A stretch of DNA of 64,000 bases from Lindgomyces ingoldianus (Eukaryota > Ascomycota > Dothideomycetes > Pleosporales > Lindgomycetaceae). Positions 12,241 through 23,639 of this stretch are shown here, piece by piece; positions within the stretch are counted from its first letter, which is position 1, and the number at the start of each line of letters is the position of its first letter. Position numbers and translations under genes: made by a program. The notes beneath the pieces are model-generated. The model did not search any database. It saw only the letters and a list, made by a program, of their open reading frames with translations, and had not been told where the DNA came from. The stretch is from the NCBI RefSeq assembly GCF_010093535.1, contig NW_022985224.1:50332-114331 (forward strand), given 5' to 3'.

Positions 12241-15200
12241 TTATGTTATGTTAAAACTTTAGCTAAGAATAGCCTTTAAATCTAATTTAATAAGCTTAGT
12301 ACTTACATAACTCTAAGCTATTAAAGTAAGCTAAAAAGCCTTTTAAAAAGCGCTTACTTTATAAAAAAGCTACTATGTTATAAGCTTTAAAGCTTTTTAA
12401 AAAAACTTTAAAAAATAGCTTTATATTATTAAGTAGTTTATTTCTGCCTTAACTTTTATTATAGTAGTAGGAACTAAAAACTTACTAGCCTTAAAGCTTA
12501 CCTAGAAGTTTAGAGATAGCTTAACTCTTTTCTATTTAACACTACTTATAACTTGTAACCTTTTTAACTTAGTAATAAAATCTAACTAACTTCTTAATCC
12601 TCTACTATTTAATAGAAAATAAAAAAACCTACCTTTCTTTCTATATAAGCTCTAATATAAACTTAAAGGAAACATAGACTAATTTCTTTCTAAACACTTT
12701 TAGTTACTATACACCTACTTTTAACTTAACTATAATATAATAGCTTTAATTAACTTACTAATAAATAAAAATATTATTAACCTAGATTAATTTATAGTGT
12801 TTTTATAAGTAACTTATAAAGACTTAAATAAAAAGTTAATAGCTTTAAGTTACCTAAACACCTTATAATAAAAAAAAAAAGCTTTACTTTATACTTTACT
12901 AAGTTTTGCTAACTTACATTTAATATAGGCCTAAATAAAATAGGTCTAATTACAGCCTTATATAACTCCCTCTTAACTAAACTGCAACGCGCTATAGTAG
13001 AAGAACCCCTTCTAAACAACTTTAACACATATATAAACCTAATTACTACCTATAATAATAACATAAAGTTCCTTTTTATATAAGCCCTAATACGCCCTTA
13101 AACTAGCGCAGTTACAAATAAGAACTCTAATATAATAAAAATTAATTTAAATTATGCTCTAGTTAGTTCTAAAAAGTGTAAAAATTATAAAAAAAAAAGT
13201 TAATGCTTTAAGTGCAGTAAGCATAGTTATATCTTTTAAAACTACTTTATTTTTCTTTTTTAAGTCTACGCAAGTAGTGCTGCTAGCACTTATTAAAGAT
13301 TCTTACTATTTTATTTTTATTTTTATAAGAGCTTTAACTTATATTTAAGCTTTAATCCTCTTTACTACTCTTAACATAGCTACAGCTATAGTAGTAGAAG
13401 CCTGCAAAAAGGCTTATCCTAGGGCTAAGTTGCCCTCTAGGACTAATTTAACACTAGATTTTTACTAACCTATAGGCTAAGTCCCCTACTAATAACTAAA
13501 AGTACTAAGTTAATATTTTTATATATTTATAATAAAAAACTATATTAGCTTTAATATAAGCTCTTATTAACTTAAAAGTAAACAGTATAAGTTACATTAA
13601 TAAAGAACTAGCGCGTAAACTAAATCTTTAATTAATACTGCTTACCTAAATAATTTACTTAACTAGATTTAATAAAAAATAACTTAAAAAAAGTTTTATT
13701 TTTTATACTATAACTATTATAATTACCTACTAACACTATAAGGAGTAAATTAAGCTTTATGTAATAAACATAAGATGTTATAACCTAATTCTAGAATAAC
13801 TATAGCTATATTAGCATAAAGTTGCTTTTAATTACTAAAAGTAAGTCCTAAACTTTAACTTTTTTTAATGCTAAAACATATGCTTATACTTACACCTAAA
13901 TAATACTTAAGTAGCACTTAATATAGAAAGTTTTTAGACCTACTTTTTAATAACCTAAAAAAGAACTACTTAAGTAAGGCTAATAAGCTAGGCCTTTTAC
14001 TAAGATAAGCTATGTAAAATAATTTAATAACTACTTAAACTTAAAAAAAAAAAGCTTTTAAGAAATCTTTACTTACTTAATTTAAACATAAACTAGGACT
14101 TAAACAGTAAATAGACATCTGCTATATAGAACCTACTTTATTTATAACTCTAGCTTAATAACTAGATTATAAAATCTACGCAGTTATAATTTCTAATATA
14201 AACTAAGCTTTAGCTTTCTAAAAACGCACTAACTTAAAGATAATAGTCCCTTAAGACTACTATAACTTATTACATGTCTTTTTTTAAGATAAGTTTAATA
14301 AGCTTTTAATATAATGTCTATATAATTACTAAATAACTTTTAAGCCTAGTAAACAACCTAGTTATAGGCTACTATATAAAATGTTACTAAATAAATTAAA
14401 AGTGCTTTAAAAATACTTTAATAAGAACCTAAAAAAAAAGTTTATTTAAGCTAGCTTTTTACTAGTAGTGTTACTTATACTATTTATAAAAAAACCTAGA
14501 GGTAGGCTTAAATTCTATGTTAACTACTAAGGACTAAACACTATTACTATTAAAAACTAATACTTAATTTTTTTTATAGAAAACTCTAAGCTAACTAAGT
14601 AAAGCAAAGTATTTTATAAAGTTAAATATTATTACTACCTTTAATAAGCTAAGAATAGTAAAGGGTAATAAGTAGCTAACAGCATTTTAGACTTAATATA
14701 AACTATTTAAGTACCTAGTAATGCCTTTTAGCTTAGCTAACACGCCTAGTACTTTTTAACATTTTATAAACAACTTACTCTAACCCTACCTAAATGTGTT
14801 TTACACTATGTATATTAATAACATTTTAATCTATAGTAATAGCCTTTTAGAGCATAAACAGCATATACGCTTAGTGCTAAAGGCTATAGAAGAAGCAGGT
14901 CTGTAACTTAACATAAATAAATGTAAGTTCTACTAATTAAAGGTTATGTATTTAGGATATGTAATTTCTATAAATAGCATCTAAATAGACCCTATTAAGG
15001 TTTAAACTGTGCTAGATTAGTAATACTTAAAAAACATAAAAAATGTTTAAGCCTTTATAAAATTTACTAACTTTTACTAATAATTTATTAATAACTTTTT
15101 ATAGTAAGTAAGCTGTATAATTACACTTACTAAAAAAAAAATTTAATTTAACTTTAACTTAAATTACTAATAGTTTTTTAACTAGCTAAAAAAAGCCTTT

Positions 15201-17264
15201 ACTAAAGCCTTAATACTCTACTACTTTAACTTTAAACTACTAATACTTGTAGAAGCTAATGCCTTAGACTATGTAGTAGTAGGAGTTCTTTTCTAGACTA
15301 AGCTAGATAGAACTATTAGGCCTATTACATATTTCTTAAAAAGAATAAGTCCTGCAGAAGGTAATTATAAGATCTATAATAAAAAATTACTTACTATAGT
15401 ATACTACTTTAAACAATAGTAACCTAAACTAGAAGGTGTAGTGCATCTAATATAGGTCCTATTTAACTATAAGAACTTATAGTACTTTATAACTATAAAA
15501 TAACTTAGCTACTAATAAGCTTATTAGTTTAAATACTTATTTTATTTTAATTTTAAGATTACTTATTATCCTAGTTAAGATAAAGAAAAACTAAATGCTT
15601 TTATAAAGTAATTCTAAAATGTTCTTACTTAAAAAGAAGTGTAAAAAGCTTAACACTAAACTTTACTTTAACTTAAGCTATTTTTAAACCTTAACTTAAA
15701 TAAAATAGATTAAATAATTAATTAAATTATTACTAATAAGTATTTAAATAATAAATTTATTTAAGAAACTTTAGACCTACTCTAAAACAGCACTAGTTAG
15801 TTAAAGAAGGTAACACTAGCTAACTATAAAAACTAACATAGTAAGCTATATTACTATAACTAACTTATAATTTTTAATTTTAATAAACTAAGAATTAAAC
15901 TACTCTAAATTATACACAACTTGCCTGTTAGAGGACACCTAAGTAGAGGAAAGACTCTTAACCTACTATAGAGAGAGTACTACTAGCCCTGCATGTTCTA
16001 TACTGTACGCTAATATGTATTATGTTGCTATACTTACTGTAAAGTAAAGGCTTCTTAAAAAAAGTATAATAGCCTACTTAAACTACTTCTAATTTTTAAA
16101 TAAGCTTAGAAAGATATATTAATTAATTTTATTATAAACTACTTTTATTTAAAAAGTATATAAATATTATAGTAGTTATTAATTACTTAACTAAGTATTA
16201 ACACTTAATACTATGTTTCTTTATAACTGCCCTTAATATAGCCTAGTTATTCTACTAATACATATAAGTTTACTATAGCCTGCCTAACATAATTATATTA
16301 GACAGAGGTACGCAGTTTATCTTAGCCTTTTAAAACAAACTCTGTAAATAGCTTTAAATTATTCTTTATCTATCTACAGCTTTTTACCTAGAGACTAATA
16401 GCTAGACTAAGAATATAAACACTATAATAAAATAAGTTCTATAAGTGTATATAAACTACTAGTAAGATAACTAGGTAAAATAGTTAGCTATAGCATAGTT
16501 TAAAGCTAATAACATAATATTTAAATTTACATAAGTATTCTTATTTTTAGCAAACTATAGATACTACTCTTAAATAAAATTTAAACTACTTTTAAATACT
16601 CTCTAACTAACTTATTAATTTATATAAGTAATAAATGTAAATAGACTTATTAATAAGATTTAAAATATATTTAAATATGTTTATAAAAAGCTTACATAAG
16701 CTTAAGCTTTTTAATAAAAGTATATAAACTAATTTTAAACTCCTACCCTTATGTATATAGCTAGTAAGAAGGTCTAGCTAGATACTAGAAATATCTAAAT
16801 AAACTAATAATTAAAGAAACTTAATTAGAAGAACTTTAGCCTCTTTATAGTAGCCTATATAGTCTTATTACATGCTTACTAATTAATCCTACCTAACAGC
16901 ATAAAGATACACCCTGTGTTCTATGTATTATTGCTGCGCTAAGTAGCCTTTAAATCTAACTATCTACCTAAATAGCTAAACCTGCTACCTAAACTTATTA
17001 TTATAAATAATAAACTAGAATACATTATAGAAAATGTTAAATAAATCTAGTTTAATAAAAAAAAACATATTTATAAATACTTTATAAAATAAACTAGACA
17101 TAATAAACTGTTATAGAAACCTGTAAAAGCTTTATAAGAAAACTCTATAGTAACTTAATTTTACACCTAATACTTATCTAAACTAAACTTGTACCCTAAT
17201 AAAGACAACTTAATGCTAGAACTACTAATGTAAAGGATTCTCTTTTTAATAAGAGGGGGGGTAC

Positions 17265-17577
17265 TGTTACAGTATTCTCCTTAGATCCTAGACATAACTA
17301 TATTAGACGTGTACTAGAGTATTATTAGTGCACGTCTAACATAAATATAACATAACATAGACATAAACTTAAGCATAAACTACTTTAACACTAACTAAAC
17401 TTAAAATAGGCTTAATTTATACCTAAAGCGCTTAGACTTTTAAGCTAAGTATTTAATTACTAATTTCTTTTTAAACTTTCTTGTTCCTCACATAACGTCT
17501 TGTACCTACTATAATACCTTACGTAGTAATTAAACTAGACCTCTGTGAAGCTCTATAACCTTACTTGTGCACAATCG
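17265..17577 (+). repeat. 3' LTR of Gypsy-A copy 1, last ~5 bp lost in gap
   Basis: Starts TGTTACAGTATTCTCC directly after the polypurine run and is aligned with the 5' LTR up to CACAATCG, where Ns begin. Five more bases (expected TGACA) would complete 318 bp. Confidence 0.93.
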
Positions 17578-18007
17578 NNNNNNNNNNNNNNNNNNNNNNN
17601 NNNNNNNNNNNNNNNNNNNNNNNNNNNNNNNNNNNNNNNNNNNNNNNNNNNNNNNNNNNNNNNNNNNNNNNNNNNNNNNNNNNNNNNNNNNNNNNNNNNN
17701 NNNNNNNNNNNNNNNNNNNNNNNNNNNNNNNNNNNNNNNNNNNNNNNNNNNNNNNNNNNNNNNNNNNNNNNNNNNNNNNNNNNNNNNNNNNNNNNNNNNN
17801 NNNNNNNNNNNNNNNNNNNNNNNNNNNNNNNNNNNNNNNNNNNNNNNNNNNNNNNNNNNNNNNNNNNNNNNNNNNNNNNNNNNNNNNNNNNNNNNNNNNN
17901 NNNNNNNNNNNNNNNNNNNNNNNNNNNNNNNNNNNNNNNNNNNNNNNNNNNNNNNNNNNNNNNNNNNNNNNNNNNNNNNNNNNNNNNNNNNNNNNNNNNN
18001 NNNNNNN
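17578..18007. other. Assembly gap (430 N)
   Basis: Unsequenced. To its left is a Gypsy-A 3' LTR missing about 5 bp; to its right is the last 293 bp of a foldback element. Intact foldback copies in this window are 1,100 bp, so about 807 bp of that element would be missing and the true gap may be nearer 0.8 kb than 430 bp. Any reading frame drawn across it is meaningless. Confidence 0.95.
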
Positions 18008-18300
18008 TACTTTTTATTATTATTTAGCTTTTATAAGTTAGCTATATAATTAGCTTAAAAAGGTTATCTAGTGTGTTAGTTACTTATTATTTTTTAAAAA
18101 ACTTTATAGATAGCTGTAGTGTGTTACTTAAAAAGTGTTACATTTTATTTAAAAGCTTAAAGTGTAAGCTGCATCTAATATTCCTTTAATATATTTAAGT
18201 AGTGTTATTAGAAATGCATTAGTGTAGAAAAGGTAGTGTAGTAGGGTCTTAGTAAAAGTAAGCAACTTAGGTGTGTAAGCAACTCGCCTATAAAGTACGT
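18008..18300. mobile_element. Foldback element, copy 1, one arm only
   Basis: It matches the terminal arm of the 1,100-bp foldback elements at 59322 and 60954, ending ...gggtcttagtaaaagtaag and ...cctataaagtacgt at 18300, followed by the TA target dinucleotide (18301-18302). It is more diverged from the two right-hand copies than they are from each other. The other arm and loop fall in the gap. Confidence 0.85.
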
Positions 18301-19007
18301 TATTTATATAGCCTTAAGTTTTACTAAAAATTATTAGATAGTTATTATTTAATTTTTATATAAAATAAGTAAATTTACAGTTTATATGTAAGTTTATACG
18401 CGTGCAGAGAAAATTGTTGTGTTGCTAAGGAATTCCACTAATTTTTGCACCAGATAGATTAGTTTGTATGGGGCTTAAGGTGGCCGAAATTTCAAGCCAC
18501 TCCCCACCAGCATCTTCATCCCTAAGAACAGCATCTTAGACTGGTGGACTCGTGCTAGGGCGCCACTTCGTGTGGCCCAAAAGCATGCTAGGAAGAGAAG
18601 TCTGAAAGGTCTGGGAACAACCCTAGAGGCAATTACTGATTCATGTTTGCATTTTCTGGAAGGCGGTGTGCTAGTGCAAAGTTCGAGTTCCTTGGCTCCC
18701 TCATGTGAACCTTATGACTCTCCCTTAAGCAAGCTTACCAGTTGCTGCATCTTGGAGTCAGACAAGGTCAAGTTCACATAATTTTCATTCGCCTCATGAT
18801 GAACGAGCCACACGGCCTTATTCGCGGTAAACTCAAGCCATGACGACGGTCGCGGTGGCGGTGTCTCTGGATGTTTCGTTTTCCGCGCCTTTGTCTACTG
18901 CGCCATCTAGCCGGAACCTTCCTGAACACGCGCTCAGCGGCCTTCCAGCTCCTCAAATATCTGGGACAGCATGTCGATAGCTGTCAAATCAACTGGAAAC
19001 TTACACA
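18301..19007. other. Isochore boundary and upstream region of the first gene
   Basis: 18301-18400 is still AT-rich repeat-like sequence. From about 18420 the composition turns abruptly to about half GC. No supported gene lies in 18.4-19.0 kb; the small reading frames overlap each other on both strands and lack features. The stretch probably contains the promoter of the membrane-protein gene starting at 19008. Confidence 0.6.
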
Positions 19008-20243
19008 ATGTCTCATCGACAATATCACATCACACCTTTGCAATTCAACAGCGGTTGCATTACTTTCACCGAGTGGATCTCCCTCTATACCCTCTGCCTC
19101 GCCCCACTAATTGCCCACGTTGTCTCTGGAGCGCCTGCAGCCTCCTATCTCACCAAACCCAAACCCCGCTGGCACGACCAAATCTGTCTCTGGAATCCAA
19201 CATCCATTATCTGGCGGTATGCCGCCATCTTCGACCGGCGACTGCGCGCCAAGTCCTGGAGCCGAGATGATCTGGCAACCACGAACGCTATCCTCTGGAC
19301 ACGCAACGGATGGGATGGCAGTGATGGAGTAGTTTCTGAGGCTGTTACCTCGTGCGTGCAGCGTCCGGACAGAACACATGGACGCATTCTATCGGCAACG
19401 ACGCTAAAGACCCTCATCACGACTTTGCAAGGGATAGCGGCAATTTACGCACTTGTCGCCGAGCGGACCGGAGCCGGCGCTTCAAACTACGACCCGTTAA
19501 TGGGCGTCGACATGGTTTTCTCCCCCCTTGCGGTCCTGGGACTGTTGAGATTGTGCGCTGCAGCGTGGCTGACTGAGGACTTCACCTACGCTTCGCCAGA
19601 AAGCACTCCCGATCCACCCGTCGCACAAGATGCTGCCTCCCCGAAACCCAATGCTCGATTCAGGGCACCCAGCAGCTCATGGCCGAGTCGTTGCTTCCGC
19701 ACCTTCTATCTCATCCTTTGCGCGGGGCTCTGGACTCTGTCTCTCATATACACTGTTCCTGTCTTTCACAGTCTTTTGTTTACGACAACTTCGTTTCTGT
19801 CCTCGATCTTTTACCTTGTCCTTTCCACTATATCCTTCTTGACCCACGCCTTTTATTTCTTCCGTGGACGAACAACGACTGTCTTGCCCTGCATATCCCA
19901 TACCTGGTACAAGATCTACACGCTCGTTATCATCAGTCTCATGGTGGTTTTGGTCATCATGGCAAGCATCGAGACGAATAGGGCACCTGACGGCACGTAT
20001 ACGAGCCTGCGCTTGGGCAATGGTATGGTTTGTAGACATCGGTCCGACAGGTGGTGGTTCTTGTCACCAGACAGGACTTTGGTGGGCTTTTATTCTACGG
20101 CGGAGAAGGCGCGCAGGAGCCCCCGAGTAGCAAGTTACTCGAGCACCCCCGCGGTAGCCTTATCGGGGGGCAATGCTACTCTGAGCGAGGAATTTCTATT
20201 GTTCAACTTCACTGGTTATTGCATTGGGAATATTATAGGCTAG
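19008..20243 (+). CDS. Hypothetical multi-pass membrane protein
   Basis: A 411-residue frame opening with a true ATG at 19008. I see about six hydrophobic segments: residues ~20-40, 136-150, 168-187, 231-250, 261-284 and 302-321. The 191-230 stretch between them is Pro/Ser-rich and hydrophilic, so it is probably a loop. A charged RHR-x-DRWW patch follows the last segment. I do not recognise a named family; this resembles lineage-restricted ascomycete membrane proteins of unknown role. No intron is needed. The C-terminal ~60 residues are less convincing than the rest, and two other frames stay open over 19.9-20.4 kb, so the true 3' end may differ by an intron or a frameshift. It lies next to the RIP-mutated flank but its own composition is normal. 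Confidence 0.65.
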   Translation: MSHRQYHITPLQFNSGCITFTEWISLYTLCLAPLIAHVVSGAPAASYLTKPKPRWHDQICLWNPTSIIWRYAAIFDRRLRAKSWSRDDLATTNAILWTRNGWDGSDGVVSEAVTSCVQRPDRTHGRILSATTLKTLITTLQGIAAIYALVAERTGAGASNYDPLMGVDMVFSPLAVLGLLRLCAAAWLTEDFTYASPESTPDPPVAQDAASPKPNARFRAPSSSWPSRCFRTFYLILCAGLWTLSLIYTVPVFHSLLFTTTSFLSSIFYLVLSTISFLTHAFYFFRGRTTTVLPCISHTWYKIYTLVIISLMVVLVIMASIETNRAPDGTYTSLRLGNGMVCRHRSDRWWFLSPDRTLVGFYSTAEKARRSPRVASYSSTPAVALSGGNATLSEEFLLFNFTGYCIGNIIG

Positions 20244-20689
20244 ATGGATGGTTCATCGAAATGAGAGTGACTTTGGCCGTTGGCTCTGGAATACACTCGA
20301 TGATAGAGTCCGACTCCCTAGGACGGGTCGTGAAACACAAGGACAGGTACCGTTCAGTGCGATGGTTAGGTTCACAATGTTAAGTTCTTAGGTACAACTC
20401 ATGTGGACTCATACATGTGGGCTCGTATGTACTATCACATGTAAAATAATTTAATTGGTGCAAGCGTCCCTCAAAGCCTTACCTGGTATCAGGCGTAAGT
20501 TTTGTACATGGCCCCGCCCCGAGCGCCCAAATCTCCTGCTTCTTCCGCCTTTTCCCTCCATTGTTCGTGCCCTTGACCCGGCCCTTTTTCCGCTATCCGC
20601 TCAACGGAGGCTTCGTACAAGCTACAATCCTCGCTTCGCGGTCTCATGCAGCAGCTGGCTCCGTCTCCACAATCCACCGAACCATCACC
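20244..20689. other. Intergenic region
   Basis: No supported gene. It holds a short direct repeat of catgtggactcatacatgtg type (about 20400-20445) and the pyrimidine-rich leader of the phosphatase pseudogene (cttcttccgccttttccc, near 20540). Confidence 0.5.
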
Positions 20690-21211
20690 ATGCCGAACCC
20701 GTCAATCACCAAGATCGCCGGTCAGCTTTACCTTAGCGATAGAACGAGTTCTCGTGACCCTAAAATCCTCGGCGAGCACAATATCACCGCCGTGGTCTCT
20801 CTCAGTGGGGCGAAATGGGTCCATTGGAGCCAGTCCTGGTAGAAGATCATCCACGAAGGGAATCGCCTCTTCAAAAAGTGCGAAGACAGCATGACGCAGG
20901 ACTTGCTGCCTGAGCTCGCCGATATCTGCGATTTCATCAAGCAGCACCTAGATTCCGGCTACGTCCTAGTCCATTGCGACTGAGGCGTGTCGCAGTCTCC
21001 CACGGCCGTGATCGCCCATCTAATGCAAGCTTATCGGTACGGCCTCGCCACCGCCCTGGCCTTTGTAGGAGGGAATAGGAAGATCAAGCCGAACGGTAAC
21101 TTCAAGGAACAGTTGGAGGTATGGAGAGCAGTTGGGGGCAATGTCTGGGCAGCTCCGGGAGTTCCTAAGGCAGAATATGCGGTTTACCTGACGAAGAAGA
21201 CAAAGAGATAA
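20690..21211 (+). pseudogene. Dual-specificity phosphatase pseudogene (two in-frame stops, lost HCX5R Arg)
   Basis: Starting at an ATG in good context (atcaccATGCC, 20690), one frame of 174 codons runs to a natural stop at 21209-21211. It reads as a dual-specificity phosphatase: AGQLYLSDRTSSRDP near the start, ITAVVSLSG, LADICDFIKQHLDSGYVLVHC, SPTAVIAHLMQAY, then a C-terminal helix region. Codon 51 (20840-20842) is TAG and codon 98 (20981-20983) is TGA. The active-site loop therefore reads HCD-stop-GVSQSPT, where HC-x5-R is required: the catalytic Cys codon survives but the Arg is Gln. All three lesions are explained by G-to-A transitions (two Trp codons, one Arg codon). The gene is close to the AT-rich flank, so RIP leakage is a reasonable cause. 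Confidence 0.85.
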
Positions 21212-21665
21212 GCTAAGTATGCTCTATAGTTATAGTTTTATTTTAACTATTTATACTTTTTTTTTATTAACTAGTTAGTTTATACAGCTTTACTTTGGTG
21301 TTTACTTTATTAAAGCTAGAAAGATGTGTTCTATATAACATTTTAGTTTATGTAGGTTTTTTACTTCTCGCCTTTGTACTCTTTAAGACCAAGCGCTTTT
21401 TAGTCACTATCTGTTTGCCTCTAAGCTTTCTTAAGCTCTAGAGACCCTATACCTCACCTTAATATACCTAGATTGTCTCTCAGTACTAAATTGACTTCTC
21501 GAACCCTCTATATGCCCTCCATCAGCTCTATCTAGGCCCCTTACGATAATTACGTCACTTGCAAATCCTCGTGTGTGGAGGAAAGTTTAGGACAGACACT
21601 GAGGCTTTAGATCATCGTGCCTCAGTAGGTAGTGTATTCCTTCGAAAAAGCTAAATGCGCAATAG
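21212..21665. other. AT-rich intergenic stretch
   Basis: 21212-21370 is strongly AT-rich (long T and A runs), resembling the repeat isochores in miniature. The rest is normal sequence forming the 3' side of the GH30 gene. No gene seen. Confidence 0.55.
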
Positions 21666-23150
21666 CTAGAACAAAAAACTGACCATACTCCTCCCCGACA
21701 CCATCGCGTTAAAGCTAACACGGTCGAAGTCGCCTCGAAAAACTGGGATTGCTTCACCCTTAGTAAGATTGTTCCGGTTGTTAGTTAGCCAAGGCGTGAC
21801 GCTAAACTGCGTGCTTTTGACACCCCAAACCTCAAACTCCGTGTGCACATCTAGATGCCCATTGTTGACGACGTTAACTACGTGTTTCCCATCAACATTC
21901 TCAAATGCACTCACTCTTACATACCCTATACTGCTCTCCGCTTTCACCCTTACCGCGCCCGGCTTCACAAACCTCGAGAATTGGGCAAAGGCCCACAGCC
22001 GTGCACTTACAGACAGGGTATCATTGGACAGCCGAATGAGTGCGGAATTGGTTGATGTCGTTTCTGCGCCCTGCCAGTAGAGGAACCCTGATATGTTCGA
22101 AAGAGTGAGTCCCTGTTGGATCTTGTTTGCCCAAGCGATACCTTCGCCTGCCTTTCCGAGGTTGTCCCATGCCGTATTCCAGCGCCCATCAAGGTCCGCC
22201 CACTCAGTCTGCCAGACCCGGGATACCGAGGTTTTGAACGGCAAGGAAGGATTAGATGAATATCCGTGCGCAGAGTAGACCGATAACGTATTTTCGGCAC
22301 CAGGTACGCTTTGGAGTTCGGCTAGAATGTCTTCACCATCGTTCCATCCGGTGGCCTCACAACAAACAATTTTGACATTCCCGAAGCCAGAAGATTTAAG
22401 AGTTGGGGAGAGGACCTTCAGGAAATCTCCGGCCTGGAATCCGGAAGATTGCATGGAAGCGTACGTTTGGTTGAGATCTGGTTCGTTCAAGAACCCGAGG
22501 TGAGTGATTTCGATGCCTTCGCGCTCCTGATAAAACCGTAGGTACCGTACCAAGTAATTTGCGAATGCCTGCCTCCAATCGCCTGATTCACAGGACGTGC
22601 TAGAAACCCCACATATATATCCCCCGTTGGAATCATTCCCATTCGTCTTCATGTATCCTGGCGCGGACCACGCGTTCGCATACACAATGCCAACTCCGTA
22701 CTTCATCGCCTCCTTAGTCAACCAAACCTGACTACCGTCATCGCCATCCCATTCATACTTAGGTGTTGCATTCTGGCCTCCGGGGTTTATTGGTTCGATA
22801 GACTTCATAAAATCCTCGACGTACGATGTGGACGACCCGATCCCATTGCGCAGGATTGTGAAGCCGGCCCCGATTTCATTGCTAAACAAATAATCAAGAA
22901 CCTGTTGCTGGTTTTGCGTAGAAAGACCGAATTTTCCATGGATCTGGGCGGAACGCTGGAAAGCTTGTGAAATTCCAAAGCCGTCGATCACCTGGTATCG
23001 TGTTTGTGTGTCCACGGTGACTTTGACTGCTGGGATACTGCTATTCAGACTTATTTGCCTTTCAACGTAGCTCCCAAAGCATGTGTTGAGGATGCTGAAC
23101 CAAGCAATGATGACGCAACGCATCTTCAAGGTGATGAACAAATTTAACAT
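21666..23150 (-). CDS. Secreted GH30-family glycoside hydrolase (xylanase/glucanase type)
   Basis: Uninterrupted frame of 494 residues from ATG at 23150; an ATG nine codons in (23123) starts a cleaner signal peptide (MRCVIIAWFSILNTCFG) and may be the real start (485 residues). The fold is a GH30 (beta/alpha)8 barrel plus C-terminal beta domain: QVIDGFGISQAFQ (53-65) near the start, TILRNGIG (98-105), YANAWSAPGYMK (157-168), HLGFLNEPDL (217-226) with the acid/base Glu223, HGYSSNP (295-301), and WQTEWADLDG (313-322) with the nucleophile Glu316. NISGFLYWQGAE (352-363) follows. Both catalytic Glu are present and the length fits the family. The sequence is closest in my reading to fungal GH30_7 (glucuronoxylanase/xylobiohydrolase) members; substrate is inference. 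Confidence 0.92.
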   Translation of the reverse strand: MLNLFITLKMRCVIIAWFSILNTCFGSYVERQISLNSSIPAVKVTVDTQTRYQVIDGFGISQAFQRSAQIHGKFGLSTQNQQQVLDYLFSNEIGAGFTILRNGIGSSTSYVEDFMKSIEPINPGGQNATPKYEWDGDDGSQVWLTKEAMKYGVGIVYANAWSAPGYMKTNGNDSNGGYICGVSSTSCESGDWRQAFANYLVRYLRFYQEREGIEITHLGFLNEPDLNQTYASMQSSGFQAGDFLKVLSPTLKSSGFGNVKIVCCEATGWNDGEDILAELQSVPGAENTLSVYSAHGYSSNPSLPFKTSVSRVWQTEWADLDGRWNTAWDNLGKAGEGIAWANKIQQGLTLSNISGFLYWQGAETTSTNSALIRLSNDTLSVSARLWAFAQFSRFVKPGAVRVKAESSIGYVRVSAFENVDGKHVVNVVNNGHLDVHTEFEVWGVKSTQFSVTPWLTNNRNNLTKGEAIPVFRGDFDRVSFNAMVSGRSMVSFLF

Positions 23151-23639
23151 GACAATTTTGAGAAAGAAGAGTTTGTATAATCACCAGGGCATTCGCGGGA
23201 CAAATCCCTAATACGGCATTGAGAATCATATAGTGAGCTGGGAGAGATGAAGCAAACTTCAGGCTGAATCAATGTGGGGTACATTAGTTCCGGCACTTAC
23301 ACTGTACATAATTAATTCGCCGGTGCATGCGTCGCGGGAGAATAGATTGAATCGCTAATTCGAATTAACCATTATAGACCAGTAGTAAATGCTCCAAGGT
23401 AGCGGGTTTGGGAGAGAATGTCAATGCCGCAGATTGCTCTGCTGGGACGGCAGAGCTTGCTTCTTCAGGAATAGACCCCTCCTAAGTTTTAGTGAACTTG
23501 TCGAAGAATCTTATCATGACCGAACTAGCCTGGATAGAAGTAGGGCCTTGTGGTACAGTGAACTGCGAGAGATTCGGTATGGTAGACGCCCCACAATGGC
23601 CTTAAAAGATCAGCTCGTAAATGTTACTTTCAATTACTC
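23151..23639. other. GH30 upstream region
   Basis: Likely promoter of the leftward GH30 gene (ATG 23150). Short frames occur on both strands but none shows protein-like features. Confidence 0.45.

Larger units (their letters stand above)
11923..17577 (+). mobile_element. Gypsy-A copy 1, full-length, strongly RIP-mutated
   Basis: Bounded by a 318-bp 5' LTR (11923-12240) and a 3' LTR starting at 17265 and running into the assembly gap (expected end about 17582, total near 5.66 kb, matching the 5,665-bp copy at 43796-49460). Order on the + strand: gag with a zinc-knuckle remnant near 13200; reverse transcriptase with YINNILIYSNS (about 14811-14840) in place of YIDDILIYSDS; RNase H; integrase (TKYQHLI-like region near 16190); chromodomain tail near 16990-17120. 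A purine run (aagaggggggg, 17251-17261) precedes the 3' LTR. Stops are dense in every frame, so the copy is dead. Confidence 0.92.

Noticed and set aside
17545..18049. Long frames spanning the run of Ns
   Set aside because: They consist of undetermined bases with retrotransposon LTR at one side and foldback arm at the other.
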